A program made the translations under genes and the position numbers. Positions 16,347-24,483 of a stretch of 38,697 bases of DNA are shown here, piece after piece; the first letter of the stretch is position 1, and each line of letters starts with the position of its first letter. The notes under the pieces are model-generated. The model saw only the letters and a list, made by a program, of their open reading frames with translations, was not told the DNA's origin and ran no database searches. The DNA is from JAOPZW01 sp036555665. Its GTDB lineage: Bacteria > Actinomycetota > Thermoleophilia > Solirubrobacterales > Solirubrobacteraceae. The DNA lies in assembly GCA_036555665.1 (NCBI GenBank), contig DATBKW010000063.1, forward strand, positions 1 to 38,697, read 5' to 3'.

Positions 16347-17801
16347 CTACACCCAGCGCTCGAAGGCCGGCGCGTCGGCTCCGCCGCGTGTGACCGAGTG
16401 ATGCAGGTCCAGGGCCGGGTCGGTCCCGGGGAAGTCCACGCGCGAGTGGGCGCCGCGGCTCTCCGTGCGCAGGAGCGCGTGGCGCGCGATGAGCCGCGCC
16501 AGTGGGTGCGGGTCGTTCGCGAGGGCGGTGAGGCCGTCGGCGTTGCGGACGAGGCCGGCGTGGCGCCAGAGCGCCTCGCGCGTCTGGCGGCCGGGCGTCT
16601 GGAGGGCCGGTGCCGTTGGCGGCGCGTTCGCCTCGGTCGCGGGCTCGGAGAGGGCGGCGAACGAAGCCCGCGCGCCGAACACGAAGCACTCGCTGAGCGA
16701 GTTCGAGGCCAAGCGGTTGGCGCCGTGCAGCCCGGTGCACGCGCTCTCGCCGACCGCGTAGAGGCCGGGGACGGTGGTGGCGCCGTCGAGGTCGGCGACG
16801 ATGCCGCCCATGCCGTAGTGGGCGGCGGGCGCGACGGGGACCAGCTCGATCGTCGGGTCCAGGCCCGCCTCGCGCAGCGCGCCGACGACGTTGGGAAACA
16901 GCGTCGGGTCGATCGCGCGCATGTCGAGGTCGACGCTCGCCGTACCGCTCTCGCTCATCGTCGACCAGATCGCCCGCGCCACCTCGTCGCGCGGCGCGAG
17001 CTCCTCGACGAAGCGCTCGCCGTCCTTGTCGAGCAGCGTCGCGCCCTCCCCGCGGATCGCCTCGGTGATGAGAAAGCCCTCGCGGCCCTTGATTCCGGTC
17101 ACGGCCGTGGGGTGGAACTGCATGAGCTCGAGGTCGGCGAGCGCGCCGCCGGCCTCGCGGGCCAGCAGCAGCCCGATGCCCAGCGAGCCGGGCGGGTTGG
17201 TCGTGCGCTGCCACAGCGCCGCCGAGCCCCCGGTGGCCAGGATCACGGCGCGCGCGTGGATCGCGCGGCCGTCCTCGCAGACCACGCCGACGCAGCGTTC
17301 GTCGCGGGTCCACAACTTCGCTGCGCGGGCGCCTTCGATGACCGTCACGCCGGGCGTCTCGACGACGACGGCCGAGAGCTGGCGCACGACGCGGCGGCCG
17401 GTCGCGCTGCCCCCGGCGTGCACGACGCGCCGGCGCGAGTGGCCGCCCTCGAGGGCGAGCGCGAGGTTGCCGTGGCGATCGGCATCGAAGTGCACGCCGA
17501 GGCGCTCGAGCTCGCCGACCGTGCGCGGCGCCTCGCGGCAGAGCACCGCGGCGGCGCTTGCGCGCACGAGCGCGCGGCCGGCGCGCTCGGTGTCCTCGCG
17601 ATGGAGGTCGGGCGAGTCGTCGACCGCGAGCGCCGCCGCCAGCCCGCCCTGCGCCCAATAGCTCGCCGTGCGGGCCAGCGGCGTGGCCGAGACGAGCGCG
17701 ACCTTCGCGCCGTTGCGCGCGCCGGTGAGCGCCGCGTAGAGCCCCGCCGCGCCGGCGCCGACGACCGCGAGGTCGGCGTCGATGCAGTCGGCTCCGGTCA
17801 T
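16347..17801 (-). CDS. nadB: L-aspartate oxidase
   Basis: A 484-residue flavoprotein of NAD biosynthesis, oxidising L-aspartate to iminoaspartate. The FAD-binding GAGAAG is at residues 15-20, followed by the family signatures SYWAQGGLAAAL, LMQFHPTAV and the ANRLASNSLSECFVFG segment. The C-terminus is somewhat shorter than in E. coli NadB (about 540). Start ATG 17801 is chosen because it puts the flavin-binding loop near the N-terminus; a further upstream start would add residues without homology. The usual partners nadA and nadC are not in this window. Its start is only 19 bases from that of the divergent deacetylase gene, so their promoters must overlap. Confidence 0.92.
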   Translation of the reverse strand: MTGADCIDADLAVVGAGAAGLYAALTGARNGAKVALVSATPLARTASYWAQGGLAAALAVDDSPDLHREDTERAGRALVRASAAAVLCREAPRTVGELERLGVHFDADRHGNLALALEGGHSRRRVVHAGGSATGRRVVRQLSAVVVETPGVTVIEGARAAKLWTRDERCVGVVCEDGRAIHARAVILATGGSAALWQRTTNPPGSLGIGLLLAREAGGALADLELMQFHPTAVTGIKGREGFLITEAIRGEGATLLDKDGERFVEELAPRDEVARAIWSTMSESGTASVDLDMRAIDPTLFPNVVGALREAGLDPTIELVPVAPAAHYGMGGIVADLDGATTVPGLYAVGESACTGLHGANRLASNSLSECFVFGARASFAALSEPATEANAPPTAPALQTPGRQTREALWRHAGLVRNADGLTALANDPHPLARLIARHALLRTESRGAHSRVDFPGTDPALDLHHSVTRGGADAPAFERWV

Positions 17802-17820
17802 GCGCGGGTACGGTAACGAG

Positions 17821-18852
17821 ATGGCCGCGCCGCTCCTGTTTCGCCACCCGTCCTCGCTGGAGCACGACACGGGCATGCACCCCGAGCGCGCGGAGCGGAT
17901 CGCGGCCATCGAGCATGTGCTGTCGGCGCGCGACTGGCTGGGGTGGGACGTTCGCGAGTCGCCGGCCGTGGAGCGAGCAGTGCTCGAGGCGGTGCACCCC
18001 GAGCGCTACATCGAGCGCATCGCCGCGGTGTCGGCCGCGGGCGGTGGCGCACTCGACGTCGACACGATCGCCTCCGAGGGCTCCTACCGCGCGGCGCTGC
18101 ACGCGGCGGGCGGCGCGGTCGCGCTCGTCGACGAGCTGCTCGGCGACGGTCCCTGGGTCGGCGCCTCGCTGCACCGGCCGCCCGGCCACCACGCGCTGCG
18201 GGCGCGCGCGATGGGCTTCTGCCTGTTCAACAACGTCGCGGTGGCGGCGCGGCGCGCGCTCGACCGGTGGGGCGCCGAGCGCGTGCTGATCCTCGACTGG
18301 GACGTCCACCACGGCAACGGGACGAACGACATCTTCCACGCAGAGCCCGACGTGCTCTACGTGAGCATCCACGAGTCGCCGCTGTATCCGGGCACGGGCC
18401 CGGCGACCGACGTCGGCTTGGGGGCGGGGGAGGGCTACACCGTGAACCTGCCGGTGCCCGCCGGCTCCGGCGATGGGGTCTGGTGCTCGCTGGTGGAGCA
18501 CGTCGTCGTCCCGATGGGGCTCGAGTACCGGCCCGGGATCGTGCTGCTGTCGGCGGGCTTCGACGCCCACACGCGCGACCCGCTGGCCGGCTGCGAGGTC
18601 ACGCGCGCGGGCTACGCGCAGATGGCGGCGAGCATGCGCGGCCTGGCCCATGACCTCGGCGTGCCGATCGGCGTCGTGCTCGAGGGCGGCTACGACCTGC
18701 GGGCGCTGACCGAGTCGCTGCTGGTCACGCTCGAGGTCGTGAGCACCGAGCACATCCACGGCCACGGCGGAGTGCGCCTGCACCCGCTGGCGGTCGCGGC
18801 GGCGGGCCGGCTGGCCAAGCGCTGGCCGCTCGTGGGGATCGTCGCGGGTTAG
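17821..18852 (+). CDS. Histone deacetylase-family metallohydrolase (AcuC/APAH-like)
   Basis: A 343-residue zinc deacetylase-fold protein. The signature RPPGHHA (119-125) holds the active-site histidine pair H123/H124. Zinc ligands are D161 and H163 in DWDVHHGNGT and D248 in SAGFDAH. The late GGYD (general-acid Tyr) is present. Family members deacetylate acetyl-lysine on proteins such as acetyl-CoA synthetase (AcuC), or acetylpolyamines. The bacterial substrate cannot be picked here. The ATG at 17821 is preceded by TAACGAG and puts the fold's first strand in place. It is divergent from nadB by 19 bases. Confidence 0.88.
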   Translation: MAAPLLFRHPSSLEHDTGMHPERAERIAAIEHVLSARDWLGWDVRESPAVERAVLEAVHPERYIERIAAVSAAGGGALDVDTIASEGSYRAALHAAGGAVALVDELLGDGPWVGASLHRPPGHHALRARAMGFCLFNNVAVAARRALDRWGAERVLILDWDVHHGNGTNDIFHAEPDVLYVSIHESPLYPGTGPATDVGLGAGEGYTVNLPVPAGSGDGVWCSLVEHVVVPMGLEYRPGIVLLSAGFDAHTRDPLAGCEVTRAGYAQMAASMRGLAHDLGVPIGVVLEGGYDLRALTESLLVTLEVVSTEHIHGHGGVRLHPLAVAAAGRLAKRWPLVGIVAG

Positions 18853-19256
18853 TCCGGCTTGATCTGGGTCCGTCGTCCGTGCGGGGTCGGCGGCGCGGTG
18901 TGGGGCATGGCTTTGAGGAAGTGGGACGCCGGGGCGGCGCGGCCGCTCGCGGTGCGAGCGCGTCTCCGGCTGCGCGGGCGTGACGTCCTGCTTCGTCGTC
19001 GTCGCCGCTGCGCGCGGGCGCCGCTGCAGCCGAGTGGCGGCGTGCCAACTCGGCATCGATTTGCGCTCTGTACACCTCATTCGTGTCAAAGGGACCACGC
19101 GACCAGGTCCGCGACCATCGAGAGGCTCGCGGGGCCGAGGACGACCCCAGCGCACGCGGCGCCGCCCAGCTTCACTCCCTCGTTGCCTTGGCCACGCGGC
19201 GCCGCAAGCGCGCCTCGGCCTGCCGACGCTGCGGCGGCCCAACCCGCGTCAAGCCA
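18853..19256. other. 404-base stretch with no convincing gene
   Basis: No frame on either strand shows a credible protein here. Open frames exist but run antisense through the flanking genes or lack starts. The region includes an AT-containing stretch TGCGCTCTGTACACCTCATTC (19062-19082) that could be a promoter spacer. No inverted repeat with a clear terminator tail follows the deacetylase stop at 18852. Confidence 0.4.
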
Positions 19257-19850
19257 TCAGCGCTCGCCGCCGGGCGAGGTCGCGGTGCCCGTCCCGGTGC
19301 TCGTGCCCGTGCTCGTCCCGCTTTGCCCGGTGCCGGCGCCTGTGCCGCTCTCGCCGGTGGTGGTGCCCGTGCCCGTGCCGCTCTGGCCGGTGGCGGTGCC
19401 GGTGCCGCTCTGGCCGGTGCTCGTGCCCGTCGTGCCGCCGCCTTGCCCGGTCGCGGTCCCCGTGCTCTGTTCGGTGCCCGTGCCCTGCCCGGTCGTGGGT
19501 GCGGTCGTCGGCGCGGCGGTTGTCGGCGCGGCCGTGGTCGGCGCCGCCTGCGCGGGCGCCGGCTGCCCGCCGGTGGCCGAGGGCGGCGGCGCCTGGGAGT
19601 TGGCCGGCGCCGCGGGCTCCTTGTCGTTGGTCAGCGAGACGAAGGCGAGCGCGAGCGCGACGCCGGCCAACAGGACCACGACCGCGAGAACCGCGACGGG
19701 CGCACGCCAGTTCGGCGTCGGCACCAGCCGCGTCCGCGCTGGCGCGCCGCAGGACAGGCACCACTCCTGGTCGGGCCCGACGGTCGACGCGCATCGCGGG
19801 CACGGGATCGAGCCCGGCACGTAAGGGGCGCCTGGCGGCGCGATGCTCAC
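19257..19850 (-). CDS. Zinc-ribbon membrane protein with a long Gly/Thr/Ser low-complexity tail
   Basis: The 197-residue protein starts with a zinc ribbon (C17-P-R-C20 and C31-L-S-C34) in the cytoplasm, then one transmembrane helix (about 49-72, APVAVLAVVVLLAGVALALAF), then about 120 residues of Thr/Gly/Ser/Pro/Gln-rich disorder outside. The tail carries TGQSGTGT-type repeats (DNA at about 19272-19502). A membrane-anchored protein whose tail spans the wall is the simplest reading; the family is unknown to me. It begins with GTG at 19850 overlapping the upstream stop (GTGA), so is coupled to the second zinc-ribbon gene. It is last in the glycosyltransferase operon. O-glycosylation of the Thr/Ser tail by that enzyme is an attractive guess only. 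Confidence 0.7.
   Translation of the reverse strand: MSIAPPGAPYVPGSIPCPRCASTVGPDQEWCLSCGAPARTRLVPTPNWRAPVAVLAVVVLLAGVALALAFVSLTNDKEPAAPANSQAPPPSATGGQPAPAQAAPTTAAPTTAAPTTAPTTGQGTGTEQSTGTATGQGGGTTGTSTGQSGTGTATGQSGTGTGTTTGESGTGAGTGQSGTSTGTSTGTGTATSPGGER
19272..19502. repeat. Imperfect tandem repeat DNA encoding the Gly/Thr-rich tail
   Basis: The DNA coding residues of about 117-193 consists of degenerate short repeats (TGQSGTGT, TGQGTGT, TGTSTGT units). The plus strand reads as alternating GTGCC-rich blocks. Such tracts are prone to slippage, so length may vary between strains. It lies wholly inside the membrane zinc-ribbon gene. Confidence 0.6.
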
Positions 19851-20878
19851 GGTTCGCGGCGCTCGCCGCTGGGCTGGGCGACCGCGCCGTGGACGCCGTT
19901 CGAGGCCTCGTCCTCGATCGGGCTCATGACCTCGGTCGGCTGCTCGCCCGCGGACTGCTCGCCCTCCGGCTGCGCGCCCGCGAGCTGCTCGCCGACCGAC
20001 CGCTCGCCCGCGGGCTGCTCGCCGATCGGGCGCTCGCCCGCCGGCTGCTCGCCGCTCGGCCGCTCGGCGGCCTCAACCTCGGCCTTCGAAACCTCGCGCT
20101 CCGCGATCTCGGTCACGGCCGGCTGTGGCTCCGGTTCCGGCGCCGCCGCCGGCGGCTCCGCGTGCAGCGTCAGCTGCGACGGCGGCTGGGCCGACGGCGG
20201 TGGCGCGGCCGGCGCGGCGACCGCGCCGATCTGGCCGACCGAGAGACTCACGGCCTCGCCGACCTCGGCGATCGCCCGCGGGCCGTGGACGGGCACGCCG
20301 CACGACGGGCAGTAGCGCGCCTCGCTGCCGTGCAGAGCGCCGCACCGCGGGCACACCGACACCCCCGGCTCGCGCAACTCGGTGAGCGGGCGGCGGTCGT
20401 CGAGCGCGTGCTCGAGCGCGCGCAGCTCGGCGTCGATCGCGGTGAGCGCGGCGATCTTGCTGCGGACCAACTCCTCGTTCATGTGCGCGAACTTGTGCTG
20501 GTCGAAGACAAGCCCGCCGAGGTCGCGGTAGCCGAGCTCACGCACGCGGCGCAGGTAGCGCAGGCGCCTGCGCAGGCGGCCGCGCTGGCGGAAGCTCGGG
20601 CGCTCGGGAATCGGCTCCTGGCCGGCGGGCACCTCGGAGGTCGCCTGCTCGCCCTCGCCCGCGGGCGGCTGGCCGTCCGCGGCCGGCTGCTGGACCTCAC
20701 CCGCGGGCTGCTCGGTGCCCGGCGGCGGCTCGCTCTCGGCGGGCGCAGGCGCGGCCGCGCCGGGGTCCGCGGTCGGGTGCGCCTCGGTCGGCGCCTCCGT
20801 CGCGGCCTGCTCGGCGTCGGTCTCGGTGGCGGAGCGCTCGGAGCGCCGCCGGCGGATGACGTTCAGCGGGCCCTTCAT
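19847..20878 (-). CDS. Zinc-ribbon protein with disordered ends and decapeptide repeats
   Basis: A 343-residue cytoplasmic protein. Residues 1-95 are Pro/Glu/Ala-rich disorder. The basic helical part 97-165 includes RLRRRLRYLRRVRELGYRDL and continues as a heptad-like helix. A zinc ribbon C176-P-R-C179 / C190-P-S-C193 follows. Residues 273-312 are four decapeptide repeats of the type RPSGEQPAGE. It overlaps the glycosyltransferase stop by four bases (ATGA), and its own stop overlaps the next gene (GTGA). The start ATG 20878 is set by that overlap. The basic helix could bind membrane phosphates or nucleic acid, by inference. I do not recognise a named family. Confidence 0.72.
   Translation of the reverse strand: MKGPLNVIRRRRSERSATETDAEQAATEAPTEAHPTADPGAAAPAPAESEPPPGTEQPAGEVQQPAADGQPPAGEGEQATSEVPAGQEPIPERPSFRQRGRLRRRLRYLRRVRELGYRDLGGLVFDQHKFAHMNEELVRSKIAALTAIDAELRALEHALDDRRPLTELREPGVSVCPRCGALHGSEARYCPSCGVPVHGPRAIAEVGEAVSLSVGQIGAVAAPAAPPPSAQPPSQLTLHAEPPAAAPEPEPQPAVTEIAEREVSKAEVEAAERPSGEQPAGERPIGEQPAGERSVGEQLAGAQPEGEQSAGEQPTEVMSPIEDEASNGVHGAVAQPSGERREP
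19943..20062. repeat. Four tandem 30-nt repeats coding a decapeptide
   Basis: Residues 273-312 of the zinc-ribbon protein are RPSGEQPAGE, RPIGEQPAGE, RSVGEQLAGA and QPEGEQSAGE, i.e. four 30-nt units with a GEQ-core. The DNA reads with recurring GCTGCTCGCCCGC blocks on the plus strand. Copy number could vary by slippage. The units are coding and in frame. Confidence 0.75.
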
Positions 20879-21855
20879 GCGGAAAGGGCGCCAGATCGCG
20901 GCGCCTCGACGGGCAACCGTAGCACCTCGCTCCACGCCTCGATCACCCGTCGGGCCATGCGCCGAGCCGACCACAACTCGGCGCGCTCGCGGCCGTTGAC
21001 GCGCGGATCGGCGGCCTCGAGGTGGGGTCTCAGCGCGGTCTGCCAGGCTTCGCGGTCGTACGGCGCGCAGAGCGTGCCGGGGACGCCGTCGAGCGCCGCC
21101 GGATGCACGCCGGTGGGCGTTGCGAGGACCGGGACGTCGCAGGCGAGCGCCTCGAGCACGGCCAGGCCGAAGCCCTCGTGATCGGAGGGCACGAGGACCG
21201 CGTTGGCGGCGTTGACGTAGAAGGGCACCTCAGAGGGTTCAACGTGGCCGAGCGTCAGGAGTCGCGCGCGGGCAGCGACGTCGCGCGCGCCGGCGGCCAC
21301 CTCGCGCGCGCGGTCGAAGCGCTTCGCCGCGCGCGCCGGATCGGCCGGGAACAGCACACACGGCTCGTCGGCCGGGAGGCCGAGGCGCTCGCGTGCCTCG
21401 GCGCGGCCCATTGCCGTGAAGCGATCGACGTCGACCCCGCACGGCAGTACCGCGACCCGGCGGCGCCCGCCCGCGCCCGGCACCTCGCGCGCGAGCTCGG
21501 GGCTGACCGCGGCCACGAGGTCGACGAAGGGAAGCGCCGCGCGCGTGATCCACCTGGAGCGCGGGTGGCGCAGGTCGGTCCCGTGCAGCGTGACGACGCG
21601 CGGCGTGCCGGGCATCGCGAGCGCGGGCCAGGCGCTAAGCCCGAAGTGCGCGTGCAGGAGGTCGAAGCGTTCGCCGCGGCGGTGGCGGCGGCGCAGGTCG
21701 TTCGCCGCGCGCGCGTAGCCGCCAGGCGGGAACGCGAAGACCTCGATCTCGACGTCGTCGAACTCGCGCAGAGCCTCGACCTGATCGCGCACGAAGCTGC
21801 CCAGCGCCGGCTCGGAGACGGACGGCCACATGTTCGTGACGATCAGGACACGCAT
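20875..21855 (-). CDS. GT4-like glycosyltransferase
   Basis: A 326-residue GT-B enzyme: N-terminal MRVLIVTNMWPSVSEPALG, the LLHAHFGLSAW acceptor-side strand, VVTLHGTDLR, and the C-terminal nucleotide-sugar domain with PSDHEGFGLAVLEALACDVPVL (the E-x7-E motif, HEGFGLAVLE). It transfers a sugar from a nucleotide donor to an unknown acceptor, possibly cell-surface glycan or protein. ATG 21855 has GGAGA upstream. It is first of three overlapping minus-strand genes, all with zinc-ribbon neighbours. An acceptor in the zinc-ribbon tail is a guess. The divergent prepilin gene is 95 bases away. Confidence 0.85.
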   Translation of the reverse strand: MRVLIVTNMWPSVSEPALGSFVRDQVEALREFDDVEIEVFAFPPGGYARAANDLRRRHRRGERFDLLHAHFGLSAWPALAMPGTPRVVTLHGTDLRHPRSRWITRAALPFVDLVAAVSPELAREVPGAGGRRRVAVLPCGVDVDRFTAMGRAEARERLGLPADEPCVLFPADPARAAKRFDRAREVAAGARDVAARARLLTLGHVEPSEVPFYVNAANAVLVPSDHEGFGLAVLEALACDVPVLATPTGVHPAALDGVPGTLCAPYDREAWQTALRPHLEAADPRVNGRERAELWSARRMARRVIEAWSEVLRLPVEAPRSGALSA

Positions 21856-21950
21856 TTGCGCGTGATTCTCCACAGTTGCCGTCTTTCGCCGTTACACGCC
21901 TGTGCCCAGACTCGATCGCGTTGACATCACACGAGTCGAGGAGGCGTCAG

Positions 21951-22214
21951 ATGGGCTATCGGATCATGGGCCGCGGACATGCGATCGCGCTGCGAGCACG
22001 TGCCGCGGTGGCCGCGCACGCGCGTGCACGGGCGCTGCTCGCCGGCCGCGCCGGCCAGGGCACGGTCGAGTACGTCGCGCTGATCCTGCTGGTGGCGGGG
22101 CTGTTCGCGACGGTCGTCGTGGCCGCGGGCGGCGTGAAGGGCGACGGGATCGCCCGTGCGATCACCGACAAGATCAAGTCCACGATCGACAGCGTGGGAG
22201 CGAAGAAGGGGTGA
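21951..22214 (+). CDS. Flp-like (type IVb) prepilin, orphan
   Basis: An 87-residue protein with a short positively charged leader, the prepilin cleavage motif AG|QGTVEYVAL (Glu at +5, Tyr at +6), and a hydrophobic core ILLVAGLFATVVVAAG typical of Flp/Fap pilins. It should be cleaved by a TadV-like peptidase and assembled or membrane-held. The GAGGAGG at 21938-21944 with 6-nt spacing fixes ATG 21951. No tad assembly genes (ATPase, TadV, RcpA) are in this window, so it is an orphan pilin. It is divergent from the glycosyltransferase operon and 28 bases before murI. Confidence 0.82.
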   Translation: MGYRIMGRGHAIALRARAAVAAHARARALLAGRAGQGTVEYVALILLVAGLFATVVVAAGGVKGDGIARAITDKIKSTIDSVGAKKG

Positions 22215-22241
22215 CCCCGCCGAGCCGCCTACCATGGCGCG

Positions 22242-23126
22242 GTGGCCACTCGCCCCCCGGACCCGCGCGCGCGCCCGATCGCCGTCTTCGACTCGGGCGT
22301 CGGCGGCCTGACCGTGCTGCACGAGCTGCTGGTGCAACTGCCGCATGAGGACTTCCTCTACCTCGCCGACGCCGCGCGCCTGCCCTACGGCACGCGCGCC
22401 CAGGACGAGCTCGAGCGCTTCGCCCTGCAATGCGCCGAGGAGCTGTTGCTGCGCGGCGCCAAGCTGCTGGTCGTGGCCTGCAACACCGCCACCTCCGCGG
22501 CGCTGCCCGTGCTGCGGGAGCGCATGGCCCAGACGACGCTGGGCATCGACGTCCTCGGCGTGGTCCAGCCCGGCGCCGTGCAGGCGGTCGCGGCGACGAC
22601 CAACGGCCGCGTGGGGCTCATGGCCACGCCCGCCACCGTGGCCAGCGGCGCCTACGCGTCCGCCATCGCGCAGGCCGATCCGTTCGTGGAGCTCACGTCG
22701 GTGACTTGTCCCGATCTGGCGTCCATCATCGAAGGCGGCTTCCCGTTCGACGAGCGCGTCGTGCAGACCGTGCGCGAGTACGTCGCGCCGCTGCGCGCCG
22801 CCGGCGTCGACACGGTCATCCTGGGCTGCACGCACTACCCGCTGATCGCGCCGATGCTCCAGCGCATGCTCGGCCGTGGCGTGCGGATCATCACGTCGGG
22901 CACCCCGGTGGCCCACCAGGTCGAGCACGTGCTCGGGGCGCGCGGGCTGGCCAATCCGCGCGGGGCGAGCGACGACGAGGGTGCGCGTGGCGCCCACGAG
23001 GGCGACTACCGGTTCCTCACCACCGGCGACGTCGAGGCGTTCCGCGCGCTCGGGTCGGTCTTCCTGCAACTGCCGCTCGGCGACGTCGAGCACGTCGCGC
23101 TGCGCACCGCGGAGGCGGCCGCATGA
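22242..23126 (+). CDS. murI: Glutamate racemase
   Basis: The 294-residue enzyme makes D-glutamate for peptidoglycan. N-terminal AVFDSGVGGLTV holds D17 and S18, the catalytic cysteines are C80 in ACNTATS and C196 in LGCTHYPL, and the length fits with a small acidic insertion near residues 243-262 (PRGASDDEGARGAHEGDY). GTG 22242 is the only start near the family N-terminus. It heads the murI-rph-rdgB-cation transporter operon, overlapping rph by four bases (ATGA). It is 27 bases after the prepilin stop. Confidence 0.96.
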   Translation: MATRPPDPRARPIAVFDSGVGGLTVLHELLVQLPHEDFLYLADAARLPYGTRAQDELERFALQCAEELLLRGAKLLVVACNTATSAALPVLRERMAQTTLGIDVLGVVQPGAVQAVAATTNGRVGLMATPATVASGAYASAIAQADPFVELTSVTCPDLASIIEGGFPFDERVVQTVREYVAPLRAAGVDTVILGCTHYPLIAPMLQRMLGRGVRIITSGTPVAHQVEHVLGARGLANPRGASDDEGARGAHEGDYRFLTTGDVEAFRALGSVFLQLPLGDVEHVALRTAEAAA

Positions 23127-23866
23127 ACGTCCAGACACGCGAGCGCTCCTACGGGCGTCCGGCCGACGGCCTGCGCCCGGTGACCATCCAGCCCGGCTTC
23201 GTGTCGACCGCCACGGGCTCGGTGCTGATCAGCGCCGGAGAGACGCGTGTCATCTGCACGGCCTCGCACACCGACGGCGTGCCCAAGTGGCTGGCGGGCA
23301 GCGGGCGCGGCTGGGTCACCGCCGAGTACGGGATGCTCCCGGCGTCCACGGGCGATCGCAAGCAGCGCGACGTGACCAGGGGTCGCCCCGACGGCCGCAC
23401 GGTCGAGATCCAGCGGCTCATCGGCCGCTCGCTGCGCGGCGTGATCGACTTCAGCGCGCTGGGCGAGAACACCATCTACCTGGACTGCGACGTGCTGACC
23501 GCCGACGGCGGCACGCGCTGCGCCTCGATCACCGGCGCCTATGTCGCGCTGGCGCTCGCGTGCGACGCGCTGCGCGCCCGCGGCGTCCTGCAGCGCTCGC
23601 CGCTGACCGGGTCGGTCGCCGCGGTCTCGTGCGGGATCGTCGACGGGGCGGCGCTGCTCGACCTCGACTACGCCGAGGACTCGAGCGCCGAGGTCGACGC
23701 CAACGTGGTGATGACCGGCGAAGGTGGGCTCATCGAGGTCCAGGCCACCGCCGAGCGCACGCCGCTCTCGCGGGCGAACCTCGACGAACTGCTGGCGCTC
23801 GCCGCCAAGGGGATCGCCGAGCTGCGGTCCGCGCAGGAGCGCGCGGTCGGCACGTCGAGCGCGTGA
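23123..23866 (+). CDS. rph: Ribonuclease PH
   Basis: A 247-residue phosphorolytic 3'-5' exonuclease that trims tRNA 3' ends. The signatures are GSVLISAGETRVICTA at about 32-47, AEYGMLPASTGDRKQRD at about 68-84, the phosphate-binding RPDGRTVEIQRLIGRSLR, and the DCDVLTADGGTR active-site segment. It is full length. ATG 23123 lies inside the murI stop codon, so it is translationally coupled. Order murI-rph-rdgB is common in Actinobacteria. Confidence 0.97.
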   Translation: MNVQTRERSYGRPADGLRPVTIQPGFVSTATGSVLISAGETRVICTASHTDGVPKWLAGSGRGWVTAEYGMLPASTGDRKQRDVTRGRPDGRTVEIQRLIGRSLRGVIDFSALGENTIYLDCDVLTADGGTRCASITGAYVALALACDALRARGVLQRSPLTGSVAAVSCGIVDGAALLDLDYAEDSSAEVDANVVMTGEGGLIEVQATAERTPLSRANLDELLALAAKGIAELRSAQERAVGTSSA

Positions 23867-24483
23867 CGCTGGTCCTCGCCACCCGCAACGAGCACAAGCT
23901 GCGCGAGTTCGCGGCGCTGCTGGACGGCGTCGACCTCGTGGCGCTGCCCGACGGCATCGAGCTGCCGCCCGAGACCGGGGCGACGTTCACCGCCAACGCG
24001 CTACCCAAGGCGCGCACGGCCGCAAGCGCGACGGGCCTCGCCGCCATCGCCGACGACTCGGGCATCGAGGCGGCCGCGCTCGGCGGCGCCCCCGGCGTGC
24101 GCTCCGCCCGCTTCGCCGGCGATCACGCCAGCGATGCCGACAACCTCGCCAAGCTCATCGCGCAGGCGCCGCCGGACACCGCGCTCGCCTACGTCTGCGT
24201 GATCGCGCTGGTCGACCCGCGCACCCGCGAGGAGCACACCTTCGAAGGCCGTTGCACGGGCACGATGGCCCCGGCCCCGCGCGGCACCGGCGGCTTCGGC
24301 TACGACCCGATCTTCGTCCCCGACGACCGCCAGGACGGGCGCACGATGGCCGAGCTCAGCCCGGCCGAGAAGGACGCGATCAGCCATCGCGGCCGAGCCG
24401 CCCGCGCGCTGCTGGGACACCTGCGCGCATCGGTGCATGCGGGTGCAGCGGGGGACGCGGACGCGGCGGTGCCAGAGCGATGA
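23863..24483 (+). CDS. rdgB: XTP/dITP diphosphatase (RdgB/HAM1 family)
   Basis: The 206-residue protein removes non-canonical purine nucleotides (dITP, XTP) by pyrophosphate hydrolysis. Signatures are LVLATRNEHKLREF, GATFTANALPKA, the active-site ADDSGIEA at about 63-70, GAPGVRSARFAG and GFGYDPIF. The C-terminal tail (AGAAGDADAAVPER) is low in conservation. It starts with GTG at 23863, overlapping the rph stop (GTGA), and overlaps the next gene by four bases. The set acts in RNA and nucleotide quality. Confidence 0.95.
   Translation: MTLVLATRNEHKLREFAALLDGVDLVALPDGIELPPETGATFTANALPKARTAASATGLAAIADDSGIEAAALGGAPGVRSARFAGDHASDADNLAKLIAQAPPDTALAYVCVIALVDPRTREEHTFEGRCTGTMAPAPRGTGGFGYDPIFVPDDRQDGRTMAELSPAEKDAISHRGRAARALLGHLRASVHAGAAGDADAAVPER

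Noticed and set aside
19086..19175. 29-codon minus-strand frame (GTG start) in the gap below the zinc-ribbon gene
   Set aside because: The peptide looks hydrophobic (AACAGVVLGPASLSMVADL) but has no spaced ribosome-binding site, and in high-GC DNA such Ala/Gly/Val runs arise by chance.
19943..20062. Possible CRISPR array from the regular 30-nt spacing
   Set aside because: Units are contiguous without spacers, in frame and coding; no cas genes are present.
19083..20315. Long plus-strand frame over the zinc-ribbon genes
   Set aside because: Its sequence is only Arg/Ala/Gly-rich and lies antisense to two well-supported genes with overlapping start-stop signals.
21921..21926. TTGACA as a -35 box for the prepilin gene
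   Set aside because: It is only 24 bases before the start codon, leaving no room for a -10, a start point and the GAGGAGG site.
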